Below are positions 24,621 through 34,238 of a stretch of DNA of 64,000 bases, piece by piece; position 1 is the first letter of the stretch, and each line of letters starts with the position of its first letter. Source of the DNA: Allgaiera indica (lineage in GTDB: Bacteria; Pseudomonadota; Alphaproteobacteria; Rhodobacterales; Rhodobacteraceae); contig NZ_FNOB01000004.1 of assembly GCF_900106675.1 (NCBI RefSeq), positions 62,001-126,000 of the forward strand, in the 5' to 3' direction. Position numbers and translations under genes: made by a program. A model generated the notes under the pieces. It was given only the letters and a program-made list of their open reading frames with translations, made no database searches and was not told the origin of the DNA.

Positions 24621-25922
24621 TCACTTCCCGTCCAGCGTGGTGGCAAGCGCCTTGGCGGCGGCCTCGGCCTTCAGCCGGATCTCCGCCTTCGCGACCCAGG
24701 GCGCCATTTCCGCCTGCCCGGCCTTGGGCAGCGCCTGAAGCGTCTTGATCGCGGCCGAAAGATCGCCCTTGTCCAATGCCGCCTGGGCCCGCGACAAGAC
24801 CGCATCCGGGCTGTCACCCGCCCGCGGCGTCAACGACCGCGCCCCCGTCTGCACCTGGACGAAGGCCGCCAGCCGCGACCAGATCCCGCCCTTGACCGAA
24901 CCCGCGACCGACGCCGCCAGCGCCTTGCGCGCCGCCGGGTCGAAATCGGCGCGCAGCGCGGCCAGGGTGGGAACGCCCGTCTGGGACACGCCGGCCAGCT
25001 CTGGCGGTACCGTCACACCATCCTTTTGCAACTGTGCCACCGCTGGGGCGAAACCGCCGCCCGCCGTCAGCGCCGCGTCGATCCGGGTCAGCGCGGCGCG
25101 CGCCTCTGCCCGTGTGGCGGCGGCCTCGGCCCTGGCCTTCTCGGCCAGGGCGGCCTTCTGCGCCGCCGCGATCTGGCCGTTGACGTCCTTCTCAAGCGCC
25201 GCGACCCGCTGATCCAGCGCCGAAAGCTTCGCGGCCACATCCGGCGGAACCGCCCCCGAGGCCCGCGCGCTGGCAGAGCCGATCTTGGTGATGCTGGTCT
25301 TCAAGTCGTCGATTGCCAGCGCATTCGCCTGGATCCCGGCAGAGGCGGCCTTTCTGTCCAACGCGATCTTCGCACCCAGTTCCTTGCCCAGCGCCTCGAT
25401 CCGGCCCGGCATCGCAGAACCCGCCTTGTCAAGCTTCTCCACCTCGGCCTTCAGCGCCGCGATCGCGCTGGCCTGACCCGCCACCTCTTGCTTCAACGCG
25501 GCGTCCTGTGCGGCGCCCGGGCCGAATGGCCAGCCGTGATTGGCATATTGCGCCGCGCCAAATCCCAGCGCGGCGGCGATCACACCCCCCAGAACCAGCG
25601 GCAAGGCCCCCGGCCCGCGCCGCTTGACCACCGGCGCGGGCGCAGGATCGGACGATTCGCCCCCGCCGGCGTCAGGCCCCGCGGCACGGACCGCGGCCGA
25701 GCTTTCCTCGACCACGACGGGATCAGAAGTAGGATCGGCCGTGTCGGCGGCCTGGGGTGCGGGCATGTCCTTGTCCGGCGTTTCGGCGTCCGGCGTCTCA
25801 GCCGTAGCCTGATCTGGCTTCGCCGTCTTGGGGCTGTCAGCGTCAGGAGTTGCAGAATCAGGGGCCGTCTTCGGCGCCTCGGAAGGCGTGGTCTCGTCTT
25901 TCGGCGTCTTGCGGCCCGCCAT
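24621..25922 (-). CDS. Mitofilin/Mic60-like membrane protein (alphaproteobacterial Mic60 candidate)
   Basis: A 433-residue protein with an acidic, Pro/Thr/Asp-rich cytosolic N-terminus (about 1-100), one transmembrane helix (about 105-126, LPLVLGGVIAAALGFGAAQY), a long Ala/Glu/Lys/Gln heptad region likely to be coiled coil (about 135-290), and a C-terminal helical domain. This order, and the position between hemD and hemY, match the bacterial homologue of mitochondrial Mic60, which shapes cristae and intracytoplasmic membranes. Sequence is too low in complexity to be sure by eye. I use the second ATG (25922), which is correctly spaced from AGGAGG; the first (25928) is too close. Confidence 0.82.
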   Translation of the reverse strand: MAGRKTPKDETTPSEAPKTAPDSATPDADSPKTAKPDQATAETPDAETPDKDMPAPQAADTADPTSDPVVVEESSAAVRAAGPDAGGGESSDPAPAPVVKRRGPGALPLVLGGVIAAALGFGAAQYANHGWPFGPGAAQDAALKQEVAGQASAIAALKAEVEKLDKAGSAMPGRIEALGKELGAKIALDRKAASAGIQANALAIDDLKTSITKIGSASARASGAVPPDVAAKLSALDQRVAALEKDVNGQIAAAQKAALAEKARAEAAATRAEARAALTRIDAALTAGGGFAPAVAQLQKDGVTVPPELAGVSQTGVPTLAALRADFDPAARKALAASVAGSVKGGIWSRLAAFVQVQTGARSLTPRAGDSPDAVLSRAQAALDKGDLSAAIKTLQALPKAGQAEMAPWVAKAEIRLKAEAAAKALATTLDGK

Positions 25923-25995
25923 CGGCATCCCTCCTGAAATTCGGCGCCCCCGGACGCCCCGCCAGGCCCGACTTTAGACTGCGCCCGCGCGACCC

Positions 25996-26706
25996 TCAAG
26001 CCAGCCCGGCTGCGGCGATCCGCTGCGCCATCGCGTCGATCATCGCGCCGGCCTCGGGCCGCGCCGCCACGTCGAGAGACGCCATTTCCACCCCCTTCAG
26101 GGCGGCTGCCACCGCCGCGCTGAACGCGAAGATGTGAAGCGGCGCCCCTGCCCCCGTTGCCGCGGCGGCGAACAAGGCGGCACTGCGCGGCGAAAACAGC
26201 GGCACCAGCAGCGGCACATGGTCGGCCAACAGGGCGCGCGCCTCGGCCGTCGGCGGCTTGGGGCGCTGATCGTAAAGTTCGGCTTCATGTGTCTCGATAC
26301 CGGCGGAATTCAGCCTATCCGCCACCGCGCCGCGGCTATGGGTGCCGCGCACATGCAAAAGCGGCCCCCGCACGCCGCGCGCGATCAGATCGGACACCAG
26401 CGCATCGGCATCGCCACCCGAGGTTTGCGCATGAAATCCCGCCGCCTCGGCGGCCCGGGCTGTTCGGGCGCCGACGCACCAGGCCCTGCGCCCCGCCCCC
26501 AGCACCCGGCGCGCATGGGCCAGCACCCCGTTTTCCGACGTGAAGATCACTGCGCCTTCCCTCGGCATCTCTGCCTCCAGAAAGCGAATCTCTGTCAGAG
26601 GCGAGATCACGACCGTCAGCGGGCCCAGCGCGGCCCTCGCCTGTTGCGCGAAGCGCTGCGATTGCACGGCGGGGCGGGTCAGCAGCAGAATGGGCGTGGC
26701 TGGCAT
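25996..26706 (-). CDS. hemD: Uroporphyrinogen-III synthase
   Basis: A 236-residue cytosolic enzyme that closes and isomerises hydroxymethylbilane to uroporphyrinogen III. Family sequence is weakly conserved, but [20 protein letters not shown] at the N-terminus, [27 protein letters not shown] and [11 protein letters not shown] form the expected two-lobed pattern. Length is normal. It is first in the reverse cluster with the Mic60-like gene and hemY, and is divergent from tsaD with 57 bp between starts. hemC, often next to hemD, is not in this window. Confidence 0.9.
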   Translation of the reverse strand: MPATPILLLTRPAVQSQRFAQQARAALGPLTVVISPLTEIRFLEAEMPREGAVIFTSENGVLAHARRVLGAGRRAWCVGARTARAAEAAGFHAQTSGGDADALVSDLIARGVRGPLLHVRGTHSRGAVADRLNSAGIETHEAELYDQRPKPPTAEARALLADHVPLLVPLFSPRSAALFAAAATGAGAPLHIFAFSAAVAAALKGVEMASLDVAARPEAGAMIDAMAQRIAAAGLA

Positions 26707-26763
26707 TGTTTCGGGCGGGTCCGGGTGTTACCTGCAAGGAACCTTCCCCGATCCGGCCCGGCA

Positions 26764-27858
26764 ATGAAAGACCTGCTTCTCCTCGGCCTTGAAAGCTCTT
26801 GCGACGATACCGGCGCCGCGGTGGTGCGTGCGCGCCCCGACACCCGGCCCGAGATCCTGTCCTCCGTCGTCGCGGGTCAGACCGCGCTACATGCGCCCTA
26901 TGGCGGCGTGGTGCCCGAGATCGCCGCGCGCGCCCACGCCGAAAAGCTGGATCTTTGCGTCGAAGAGGCTCTGGCGCAGGCCGGCGTCGGCCTTGGTGCG
27001 CTGGATGCGGTGGCGGTGACGGCGGGGCCGGGGTTGATCGGCGGGGTGCTGTCGGGGGTGATGTGCGCCAAGGGCATTGCCGCCGGTGCCGGGCTGCCGC
27101 TGATCGGGGTGAACCATCTGGCAGGGCATGCTCTGACGCCGCGGCTGACCGATGGGCTGGAATTTCCCTACCTCATGCTGCTGGTGTCGGGCGGGCATTG
27201 CCAGTTCCTGATCGTGCGGGATAGCGACGATTTCACCCGCATCGGCGGCACCATCGACGACGCCCCGGGCGAGGCCTTCGACAAGGCCGCCAAGCTGCTG
27301 GGCCTGCCCCAGCCCGGAGGCCCCGCGGTCGAGGCAGAGGCGAAATCCGGCGATCCCACCCGCTTTGCGCTTCCTCGCCCGCTGTTGGACCGGCCGGGTT
27401 GCGATTTCTCGTTCTCGGGGCTGAAGACGGCGCTTTTGCGTGCCCGCGACGCGCTGGTGGCCGAAAACGGTGGGCTGTCGCGCGCCGACCGGGCCGATCT
27501 TTGCGCCTCGTTCCAGGCCGCCGTGGTGGATGTGATCACGGGCAAATCACGCCGGGCGCTGGCGCTTTACCTGGCCGAGGCACCGACGCAGCCCGCCTTT
27601 GCCGTGGCCGGGGGCGTGGCCGCGAATTCCGCCATTCGGGCCGCGTTAGAGACGCTTTCCGCCGAAACCGGCGCCCGCTTCGTGGCCCCGCCGCTGCGGC
27701 TATGCACCGACAACGCGGCGATGATCGCCTGGGCAGGGATCGAACGTTTCCGCGCCGGTCAGCGCGACGGGATGGACCTGCGCGCCCGGCCGCGATGGCC
27801 GCTGGACCAAAGCCAGCCGGCACTGATCGGCTTCGGCAAGAAGGGGGCCAAGGCATGA
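26764..27858 (+). CDS. tsaD: tRNA threonylcarbamoyladenosine transferase TsaD
   Basis: A 364-residue ASKHA-fold enzyme that transfers threonylcarbamoyl to A37 of ANN-decoding tRNAs. Metal-binding His118 and His122 lie in [25 protein letters not shown] at the N-terminus, [17 protein letters not shown]-like sequence ([16 protein letters not shown]), [10 protein letters not shown] and [13 protein letters not shown] complete the family pattern. Its partner TsaE is encoded at 38235 in the same window. The start at 26764 matches homologues. The stop overlaps gpsA by 4 bp. Confidence 0.97.
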   Translation: MKDLLLLGLESSCDDTGAAVVRARPDTRPEILSSVVAGQTALHAPYGGVVPEIAARAHAEKLDLCVEEALAQAGVGLGALDAVAVTAGPGLIGGVLSGVMCAKGIAAGAGLPLIGVNHLAGHALTPRLTDGLEFPYLMLLVSGGHCQFLIVRDSDDFTRIGGTIDDAPGEAFDKAAKLLGLPQPGGPAVEAEAKSGDPTRFALPRPLLDRPGCDFSFSGLKTALLRARDALVAENGGLSRADRADLCASFQAAVVDVITGKSRRALALYLAEAPTQPAFAVAGGVAANSAIRAALETLSAETGARFVAPPLRLCTDNAAMIAWAGIERFRAGQRDGMDLRARPRWPLDQSQPALIGFGKKGAKA

Positions 27859-28820
27859 GCACGGTCACCATCCTTGGCGCCGGCGCCTTCGGCACCGCGC
27901 TGGCCGTCGCCCTGGCGCGCGGGGGGGCGGCAGTCACGCTTTGGACGCGCGATCCGGACCAGGCCACCCGACTGTCTGCCGCGCGGCAGAACCGCGATCG
28001 CCTACCCGGCGTCGACCTCCCCGAAAGTGTCTCTGTCACTGCTGAAATCGGCACGATACCCGCCGAGGGCCCGGTGCTGCTGGCGCTGCCGATGCAGCAA
28101 TTGGCCGGCTTTCTGGCGGCGCAGCCGGGCCTGGACGGTCGAGTGCTGGTAGCCTGTTGCAAGGGGATCGATCTGGCCACGCTGGAAGGTCCGGCCAGCG
28201 TGATCCGCCGTACCTGCGCCTCGGCAACCCCGGCGATCCTGACCGGGCCCAGCTTTGCCGCCGATATCGCGCGGGGCATGCCCACCGCGCTGACGCTCGC
28301 CTGTGCCGACGTTGCGCGGGGCGAGGCGTTGCAGCGTGGCCTTTCGACGCCGGTCTTGCGGCTTTATCGCACCACCGACGTGACGGGGGCAGAGCTGGGC
28401 GGAGCCTTGAAAAACGTGATCGCCATTGCCGCAGGCGTGGTGATCGGCGCAGGATTTGGCGATTCCGCGCGGGCCGCGCTGATGACGCGGGGCTATGCCG
28501 AAATGACACGGATGGCCGAAGCGCTGGGCGCGCGGGCCGAGACGCTTGCGGGATTGTCGGGCTTTGGTGACCTGGTGCTGACCTGCACCTCGTCACAGTC
28601 GCGCAACTTTCGTTTCGGCGAGGCGCTGGGTCGGCGGGGAACCTTCGACCCCGCCGTCACGGTCGAGGGCGCCGCCACCGCCCGCGCCGTGGCGAAGCTG
28701 GCCGCGCAGCGGGGGTTCGAGATGCCGATCACCCGCATGATCGCGGCGCTGCTTGACCGCGAGACATCCATCGAAGAGGCTGCCGAAAGCCTTCTGACCC
28801 GCCCTTTGAAGCAGGAGTGA
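27855..28820 (+). CDS. gpsA: Glycerol-3-phosphate dehydrogenase [NAD(P)+]
   Basis: A 321-residue enzyme that reduces dihydroxyacetone phosphate to sn-glycerol-3-phosphate for phospholipid synthesis. The NAD(P) loop is [31 protein letters not shown] and [16 protein letters not shown] contain the catalytic lysines, and [14 protein letters not shown] is the signature. It starts inside the tsaD stop (ATGA) and is followed by the YciI-like gene after 3 bp, so the four genes from tsaD to EVE form one operon. Confidence 0.96.
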   Translation: MSTVTILGAGAFGTALAVALARGGAAVTLWTRDPDQATRLSAARQNRDRLPGVDLPESVSVTAEIGTIPAEGPVLLALPMQQLAGFLAAQPGLDGRVLVACCKGIDLATLEGPASVIRRTCASATPAILTGPSFAADIARGMPTALTLACADVARGEALQRGLSTPVLRLYRTTDVTGAELGGALKNVIAIAAGVVIGAGFGDSARAALMTRGYAEMTRMAEALGARAETLAGLSGFGDLVLTCTSSQSRNFRFGEALGRRGTFDPAVTVEGAATARAVAKLAAQRGFEMPITRMIAALLDRETSIEEAAESLLTRPLKQE

Positions 28821-28823
28821 ATG

Positions 28824-29096
28824 ATGCCCTACGCCGTGATCTGCCGCGACAAGCCCGGTGCGATCGAGATCCGCAAGGCCAACCGCGATGCCCATCTGGC
28901 CTATGTTGGGGAAACCGGCGTGGTGTCCTTGGCCGGGCCTTTCCTTGATGCGGATGGCGGCATGTGCGGCAGCCTGCTGATCCTGGAGGTCGACAGCCTT
29001 CAGGCCGCGAAGGATTGGGCCGCCGGCGATCCCTATGCCAAGGCGGGCCTGTTCGAGAGCGTCAGCGTGGAAGCCTGGAAGAAGGTCGTCGGCTGA
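28824..29096 (+). CDS. YciI-like family protein
   Basis: A 90-residue ferredoxin-like-fold protein of the YciI/YCII family. AYVGETGVVSLAGPFLDADG and DSLQAAKDWAAGDPYAKAGL are characteristic, with the conserved His (DAHLAYV) and Asp that are thought to form an active site. Function in this family is mostly unknown; some members are dehalogenase-like. The second ATG (28824) is better spaced from AGGAG than the first (28821). The stop shares a base with the EVE-domain start. Confidence 0.88.
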   Translation: MPYAVICRDKPGAIEIRKANRDAHLAYVGETGVVSLAGPFLDADGGMCGSLLILEVDSLQAAKDWAAGDPYAKAGLFESVSVEAWKKVVG

Positions 29097-29509
29097 TGGC
29101 CTACTGGCTGTTCAAATCCGAGCCCGACACCTGGGGCTGGGATGCCCAGGTCGCCCGCGGCGACAAGGGAGAGCAGTGGGACGGGGTGCGCAATTATCAG
29201 GCGCGCAACAACATGCGGGCGATGAAGCTGGGCGATCTGGGCTTTTTCTACCATTCCAACCAGGGAAAAGAGATCGTCGGCATCGTCGAGGTCTGCGCCG
29301 AGGCGCACCCCGACAGCACGACCGACGATCCGCGCTGGGAATGTGTGGACATCAGGGCCGTGAAACCCTTGCCCCACCCGGTAAGCCTGGACGATTGCAA
29401 GGCGGATCCGCGGCTGCGGGATATGGTTCTGGTCAACAACTCGCGTCTGTCGGTGCAGCGGGTGACCGAGGAAGAGTGGAAGATCGTCTGCAAGATGGGC
29501 GGGCTTTAG
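29096..29509 (+). CDS. EVE domain-containing protein
   Basis: A 137-residue single EVE domain, a PUA-like fold. YWLFKSEPDTWGWDAQVARG, GVRNYQARNNMRAMKLGDLG and FFYHSN form the modified-base-binding pocket pattern, and VLVNNSRLSVQRVTEEEW is the usual C-terminus. EVE domains bind modified nucleobases in DNA or RNA; stand-alone bacterial versions such as this one have no settled role. Last gene of the tsaD-gpsA-yciI operon, with the start sharing one base with the previous stop. Confidence 0.93.
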   Translation: MAYWLFKSEPDTWGWDAQVARGDKGEQWDGVRNYQARNNMRAMKLGDLGFFYHSNQGKEIVGIVEVCAEAHPDSTTDDPRWECVDIRAVKPLPHPVSLDDCKADPRLRDMVLVNNSRLSVQRVTEEEWKIVCKMGGL

Positions 29510-29604
29510 GGCCGCGCAGCCCAAGAAGGGCGCGCGCCGGCCTGTCGGGGCGGATCGGCGCGCGCCTCGCGTCTTCGGTGCGCAATGAACGGAACGGGCG
29601 TAGC

Positions 29605-30051
29605 CTATGCGGCCGCGCCCTGGGCAAGCCGCGCGCGGGTACGGCCGATGGCCAGCGCGGCCTCGGCGGCCTCGCGGCCCTTTTGCACGAAATGCGCCTT
29701 GAAGATCGTGTTGTGGTGTTCGGTCTCTTGGTAATTGTGCGGCGTCAACGAGACCGAAAGCACCGGTACGCCGGTTTCCATCCCTGCCTGCATCAGCCCG
29801 TTCACCACCGCCTGCGCCACGAAATCGTGGCGGTAGATGCCGCCGTCGACGACAAGGGCCGCCGCCGCCACCGCCGCATAGGCGCCCGAAGCCGCAAGGT
29901 CGCGCGCAAGCAGCGGCATTTCGAAGGCGCCGGGTACGTCGAAGACATCGACCTGGCCTGCGGGGATGATCTGGGTAAAGCCGGTCAGCGCCTGGCTGAC
30001 GATATCGGCATGCCAATTGGCCTTGATAAAGGCATATCGGGTGTGTGTCAT
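29605..30051 (-). CDS. ribH: 6,7-dimethyl-8-ribityllumazine synthase, type II (RibH2)
   Basis: A 148-residue enzyme of riboflavin synthesis. YAFIKANWHADIVSQA, DVFDVPGAFEMPL, VVDGGIYRHDFVAQAV and SVSLTPHNYQETEHH match the type II (decameric, Brucella RibH2-like) form rather than the icosahedral type I enzyme, by memory of those sequences. A GAAGGAGATCACG site precedes the ATG at 30051. An FMN riboswitch lies 70 bp upstream, so expression should fall when flavin is plentiful. No other rib gene is next to it, so it is an orphan copy and a type I ribH probably lies elsewhere. Confidence 0.94.
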   Translation of the reverse strand: MTHTRYAFIKANWHADIVSQALTGFTQIIPAGQVDVFDVPGAFEMPLLARDLAASGAYAAVAAAALVVDGGIYRHDFVAQAVVNGLMQAGMETGVPVLSVSLTPHNYQETEHHNTIFKAHFVQKGREAAEAALAIGRTRARLAQGAAA

Positions 30052-30121
30052 CGTGATCTCCTTCGCTAGTGACACGTCACCCAAGGCGATCACATGCAGA
30101 CCCCCGAAACGGAGGCGCGCA

Positions 30122-30260
30122 CATTCTCTTTCATCCGGACTATGACCGTCGGCCCAGGAATTGCACCTGATCTGCTGACCCTTCCCCAAGGGGAAGGCGC
30201 TCGCGGGCTTAACGAAGTGTTCGTCTTACCGCCGGTGGGGAATTCCGCCCCGCCCTGAGA
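30122..30260 (-). promoter_or_regulatory. FMN riboswitch (RFN element)
   Basis: The reverse strand carries the conserved RFN blocks in order: GGGCGGGGCGGAATTCCCCA near the 5' side, CCGGCGGTAA, AGCCCGCGAGCG, a variable GC hairpin (CCTTCCCC/GGGGAAGG), GTCAGCAGAT, GGTGCAATTCCTGGGCCGAC and GGTCATAGTCCGGATGAAAG. All core segments that bind FMN are present. It sits just upstream of ribH. Confidence 0.97.
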
Positions 30261-30593
30261 ACTGGCGAAGAGAAAAACCAACCGCGCATCCGATGCAAGA
30301 GGGAAATTTGGCCGTCAAATAGAACAAGGGGCTTCGACCCCCTGGCCGAAACCCCTTGCCACCCGGTACACCCCTGCACCACGTGAAATCCTGGTTCCGG
30401 CCGTTCTGGCCATGAAAGGACCTTAGGGGAAAATGGCCGGCAAGGCAAACCCGAAGCGGTGAAAAGACGTGGCAAAACAAGGGCTTTTGCTTCATCCGGC
30501 GTTAACCGAGATGCGGGGCGGCAGAGCGGCGGAGGCCATAATGCAAAACGCCCGCCGGATAAGCGGGCGCTTTCGGTTCGTGGCAATCAGGGA
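30261..30593. other. Leader and promoter region upstream of the FMN riboswitch
   Basis: About 330 bases, of which the right 50 contain the DUF2853 terminator. The rest is less GC-rich and has no convincing gene; it should hold the ribH promoter, but I could not pick a clear -35/-10 pair. Two short reverse frames overlap it with no motif. Confidence 0.45.
30549..30569 (-). terminator. Terminator of the DUF2853 gene
   Basis: Seven-base-pair stem CGCCCGC (30549-30555) with GCGGGCG (30563-30569) and a 7-base loop, followed on the reverse strand by TTTTGC. It lies 25 bp past the stop of the DUF2853 gene. Confidence 0.75.
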
Positions 30594-30935
30594 CTAGGCG
30601 TAGACCGAGGCCTTGTTGAAATGCTTGACCAGCATGTAATAGATCACGGCGCGGTATTTGTTGCGCTCGGACCGGCCATAGGTGTCGATCACGGCGTTGA
30701 TCGCATCCATCAGTTGCGGACCGTCGGCGAGGCCCAGCTTCTTGATCAGGAAATTGTTCTTCACCGTCTCCAATTCCGCCGGATCAGAGCCCGCCACCGT
30801 GGAACTGTCGGCGTTGTAGATCGTGGGCCCGCAACCGATCGTCACCTTGGTCAGAAGGTCCATATCGGGCGTCATCTTGCATTTGTTCTTCAGATCGTCG
30901 GCATATTTTGCAATCAGTTCGTCACGTTTGCTCAT
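30594..30935 (-). CDS. DUF2853 family protein
   Basis: A 113-residue cytosolic protein of the DUF2853 family. The N-terminus MSKRDELIAKYADDLKNKC, the central TPDMDLLTKVTIGCGPTIYN and the C-terminal KYRAVIYYMLVKHF are recognisable family sequence. No function is established. It stands alone between the ribH leader and ahcY, with its own terminator at 30549-30569. Confidence 0.9.
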   Translation of the reverse strand: MSKRDELIAKYADDLKNKCKMTPDMDLLTKVTIGCGPTIYNADSSTVAGSDPAELETVKNNFLIKKLGLADGPQLMDAINAVIDTYGRSERNKYRAVIYYMLVKHFNKASVYA

Positions 30936-31064
30936 ATCAACTCTCCCAGATGCCCGCCTGAGGGCCTCGCTGCCTTCGGGCTGGTCGAAGGTTACGGCGA
31001 AGCCCCCAATGCGCCAAGCAATAATTCGCCGCAGGCAGGCGGCGCGGGAAGTTGGGCGGCGCGA

Positions 31065-32459
<1,395 letters not shown>

Positions 32460-32479
32460 GGGCCGTGCTCCTTGAAAAC

Positions 32480-32494
32480 CTGACTGCCGGTCAG
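32480..32494 (-). promoter_or_regulatory. Inverted repeat in the ahcY leader (possible RNA control element)
   Basis: CTGAC (32480-32484) and GTCAG (32490-32494) form a 5-bp hairpin, and an outer pair GTGCT (32465-32469)/AGCAC (32497-32501) would enclose part of the AAGGAG ribosome-binding site of ahcY. It does not match the SAM/SAH or other riboswitch consensus that I know. Confidence 0.35.
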
Positions 32495-32545
32495 ATAGCA
32501 CTGGGCGGACAGTCGGACAATGGCAACGGGGGCGAAGAAGGGCGG

Positions 32546-33145
32546 ATGGCGCAACCACGGGCTTGGCAGCGCATGCTTTCCGGGCGGCGGCTGGATCTTC
32601 TGGATCCGACGCCGGTGGATATCGAGGTCGAGGATATCGCCCATGGCCTTGCCTTCGTCGCGCGCTGGAACGGTCAGACGCTGGGCGATTTTCCCTATTC
32701 GGTGGCCGAACATTCATTGCTGGTCGAAGAGATCTATCACCGCGCCAACCCCGCCGCGCCGGTAAGGTGGCGATTGGCCGCGCTTTTGCATGACGCCCCC
32801 GAATATGTCATCGGCGACATGATCAGCCCGGTGAAGGCCGCCGTCGGCCCCGCCTATGGCGAATTGGATGAGCGCCTGGCCTCGGCGATCCATATCCGGT
32901 TCGGGCTGCCATCAACCCTACCGAAGACGGTAAAGAAGGCGATCAAGGCGGCGGACAAGATTTCCGCCTGGCTGGAAGCCACGCAGATCGCCGGATTTAC
33001 CCCGGCCGAGGCCGATCGTTTCTTCGGCCGGGTCCACAAGGAGATCGTCCAGGGGCTAGAGATCCGTCTGCGCCCGCCGGTCGAGGTGCGCGCCGACTAC
33101 ACCGCGCGCCACGCCGCGCTGATGGCGGCGATGGATGGTACCTGA
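32546..33145 (+). CDS. HD domain phosphohydrolase (YfbR-like)
   Basis: A 199-residue metal-dependent phosphohydrolase. Metal ligands of the HD pattern are visible: His in [10 protein letters not shown], the His-Asp pair in [13 protein letters not shown], and Asp in [10 protein letters not shown]. The arrangement and [12 protein letters not shown] resemble E. coli YfbR, a 5'-deoxynucleotidase. The substrate here is inferred only. Start at 32546 (MAQPRAW) has an AAGGGCGG site; it diverges from ahcY. The hairpin just past its stop may be a shared terminator with hvrA, which converges on it. Confidence 0.88.
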   Translation: MAQPRAWQRMLSGRRLDLLDPTPVDIEVEDIAHGLAFVARWNGQTLGDFPYSVAEHSLLVEEIYHRANPAAPVRWRLAALLHDAPEYVIGDMISPVKAAVGPAYGELDERLASAIHIRFGLPSTLPKTVKKAIKAADKISAWLEATQIAGFTPAEADRFFGRVHKEIVQGLEIRLRPPVEVRADYTARHAALMAAMDGT

Positions 33146-33146
33146 A

Positions 33147-33164
33147 GCCCCGCGTTTGCGGGGC
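33147..33164. terminator. Hairpin between convergent HD and hvrA genes
   Basis: GCCCCGC (33147-33153), loop GTTT and GCGGGGC (33158-33164). It sits 2 bp past the HD-gene stop and 17 bp from the hvrA stop; there is no long T run, so terminator strength is uncertain on either strand. Confidence 0.5.
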
Positions 33165-33181
33165 CTCGCCCAGCGGATTTT

Positions 33182-33490
33182 CTAAATCAGGAATTCCTCG
33201 GGCGATCTACCGGCGGCCATTGCCTCGACCATCCATTTCGGTTTGCGGCCGCGGCCGGTCCAGGTATCGGACGGATTGGCGGGATTGGCATATTTCGGCG
33301 CCGAGACGCTGCGCTTCTTCTTCGGTGCCGCACCGGTCAGCTCTGCCAAGGAGAACCCCATTTCGCGGGCCTTTTCCTCAAGCTTTGCCAGGGCTTCTTT
33401 TTTCTGCCGTTCCTCATAGCTTGCGATCGCCTTCGCGACCTTGGATTGCAAGTCCTTGAGTTCCTTCAAAGAAAGTTTGTTCAAATCCAT
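33182..33490 (-). CDS. hvrA: H-NS family regulator HvrA
   Basis: A 102-residue H-NS-type DNA-binding protein. An N-terminal coiled coil (about 1-50, LKDLQSKVAKAIASYEERQ) mediates oligomers, and the C-terminal DNA-binding core YANPANPSDTWTGRGRKP followed by W is the classic H-NS motif. In Rhodobacter capsulatus HvrA is a trans-acting regulator of photosynthesis genes under dim light and of nitrogen fixation. Start at 33490 with GGAGG ten bases upstream. It lies downstream of regA on the same strand, 131 bp away, in the order senC-regA-hvrA known from that genus. Confidence 0.93.
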   Translation of the reverse strand: MDLNKLSLKELKDLQSKVAKAIASYEERQKKEALAKLEEKAREMGFSLAELTGAAPKKKRSVSAPKYANPANPSDTWTGRGRKPKWMVEAMAAGRSPEEFLI

Positions 33491-33621
33491 TTGGTTTCTG
33501 CCTCCGTTTTTTTGACAAATCGCGCAGTGTTTCAATAGTGTCAAGATGTTAAAAACGCGCAGCCATTCTTACGGCGAAGAATGGCCGGCGCTAAGTATCG
33601 AAAAAATCTGCGAGGTCTAGC

Positions 33622-34182
33622 TTAACGCGGGCTTCTTTTCGCCAAGATGCGCTGCAAGGTGCGGCGGTGCATATTAAGGCGCCTGGCGGTTTCCGACACG
33701 TTGCGATCGCACAATTCGTAAACCCGCTGGATGTGTTCCCAACGCACGCGATCCGCCGACATCGGGTTTTCCGGCGGCGGCGGCAATTCGTCGCCGCGCG
33801 CCAGCAGCGCGTTGACGATATCGTTCGCGTCGGCGGGTTTGGAAAGATAATCCGTCGCGCCGATTTTCACCGCCGCCACTGCGGTTGCGATCGCGCCATA
33901 TCCGGTCAGCACGACAATACGGGCGTCGGGGCGTTTTTCGCGCAGCACCTCGACCACGTCCAGCCCGTTTCCGTCCTCCAGCCGAAGGTCGATCACCGCA
34001 TAGGCCGGGGGCCGGCTGCCGGCGATCGCCTTTCCCGCCGCGACACTTTCCGCGGTTTCGGTAATGAAGCCGCGTTTCTCCATCGCGCGGGCCAGCCGCT
34101 TCACGAAAGGTTCGTCATCATCGACAAGAAGCAGTGAGCGGTCTTCGCCCAGTTCGACCAGCAGGTCGTCGTCCTCGGTCAT
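33622..34182 (-). CDS. regA: Response regulator RegA/PrrA (ActR family)
   Basis: A 186-residue global redox response regulator. Phosphoacceptor Asp65 sits in YAVIDLRLEDGNGL; acidic residues LLVDDDEP and Lys in YLSKPADAND complete the receiver domain. A short proline-rich linker (ELPPPPENP) leads to a Fis-type helix-turn-helix, SETARRLNMHRRTLQRIL. RegA in Rhodobacter activates photosynthesis, CO2 and nitrogen fixation and cytochrome genes when phosphorylated by RegB. Start at 34182 (MTEDDD), matching the family length, with GGGGGAC upstream. The partner kinase gene regB is divergent, with senC between them. Confidence 0.96.
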   Translation of the reverse strand: MTEDDDLLVELGEDRSLLLVDDDEPFVKRLARAMEKRGFITETAESVAAGKAIAGSRPPAYAVIDLRLEDGNGLDVVEVLREKRPDARIVVLTGYGAIATAVAAVKIGATDYLSKPADANDIVNALLARGDELPPPPENPMSADRVRWEHIQRVYELCDRNVSETARRLNMHRRTLQRILAKRSPR

Positions 34183-34238
34183 TTTGTCCCCCGGACATTC
34201 GCGCATTTAGCTCTATTTAAGGCCAAGCGCGGGGGGCG

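Noticed and set aside
32460-32520. SAM/SAH riboswitch upstream of ahcY
   Set aside because: The GGAGCA end is present, but the conserved GCTTCC loop segment that should pair with it is not.
34206-34220. Degenerate CtrA-like TTTAGCTCTATTTAA upstream of regA
   Set aside because: One half-site deviates and there is no supporting context; not strong enough beside the perfect site at 36487.
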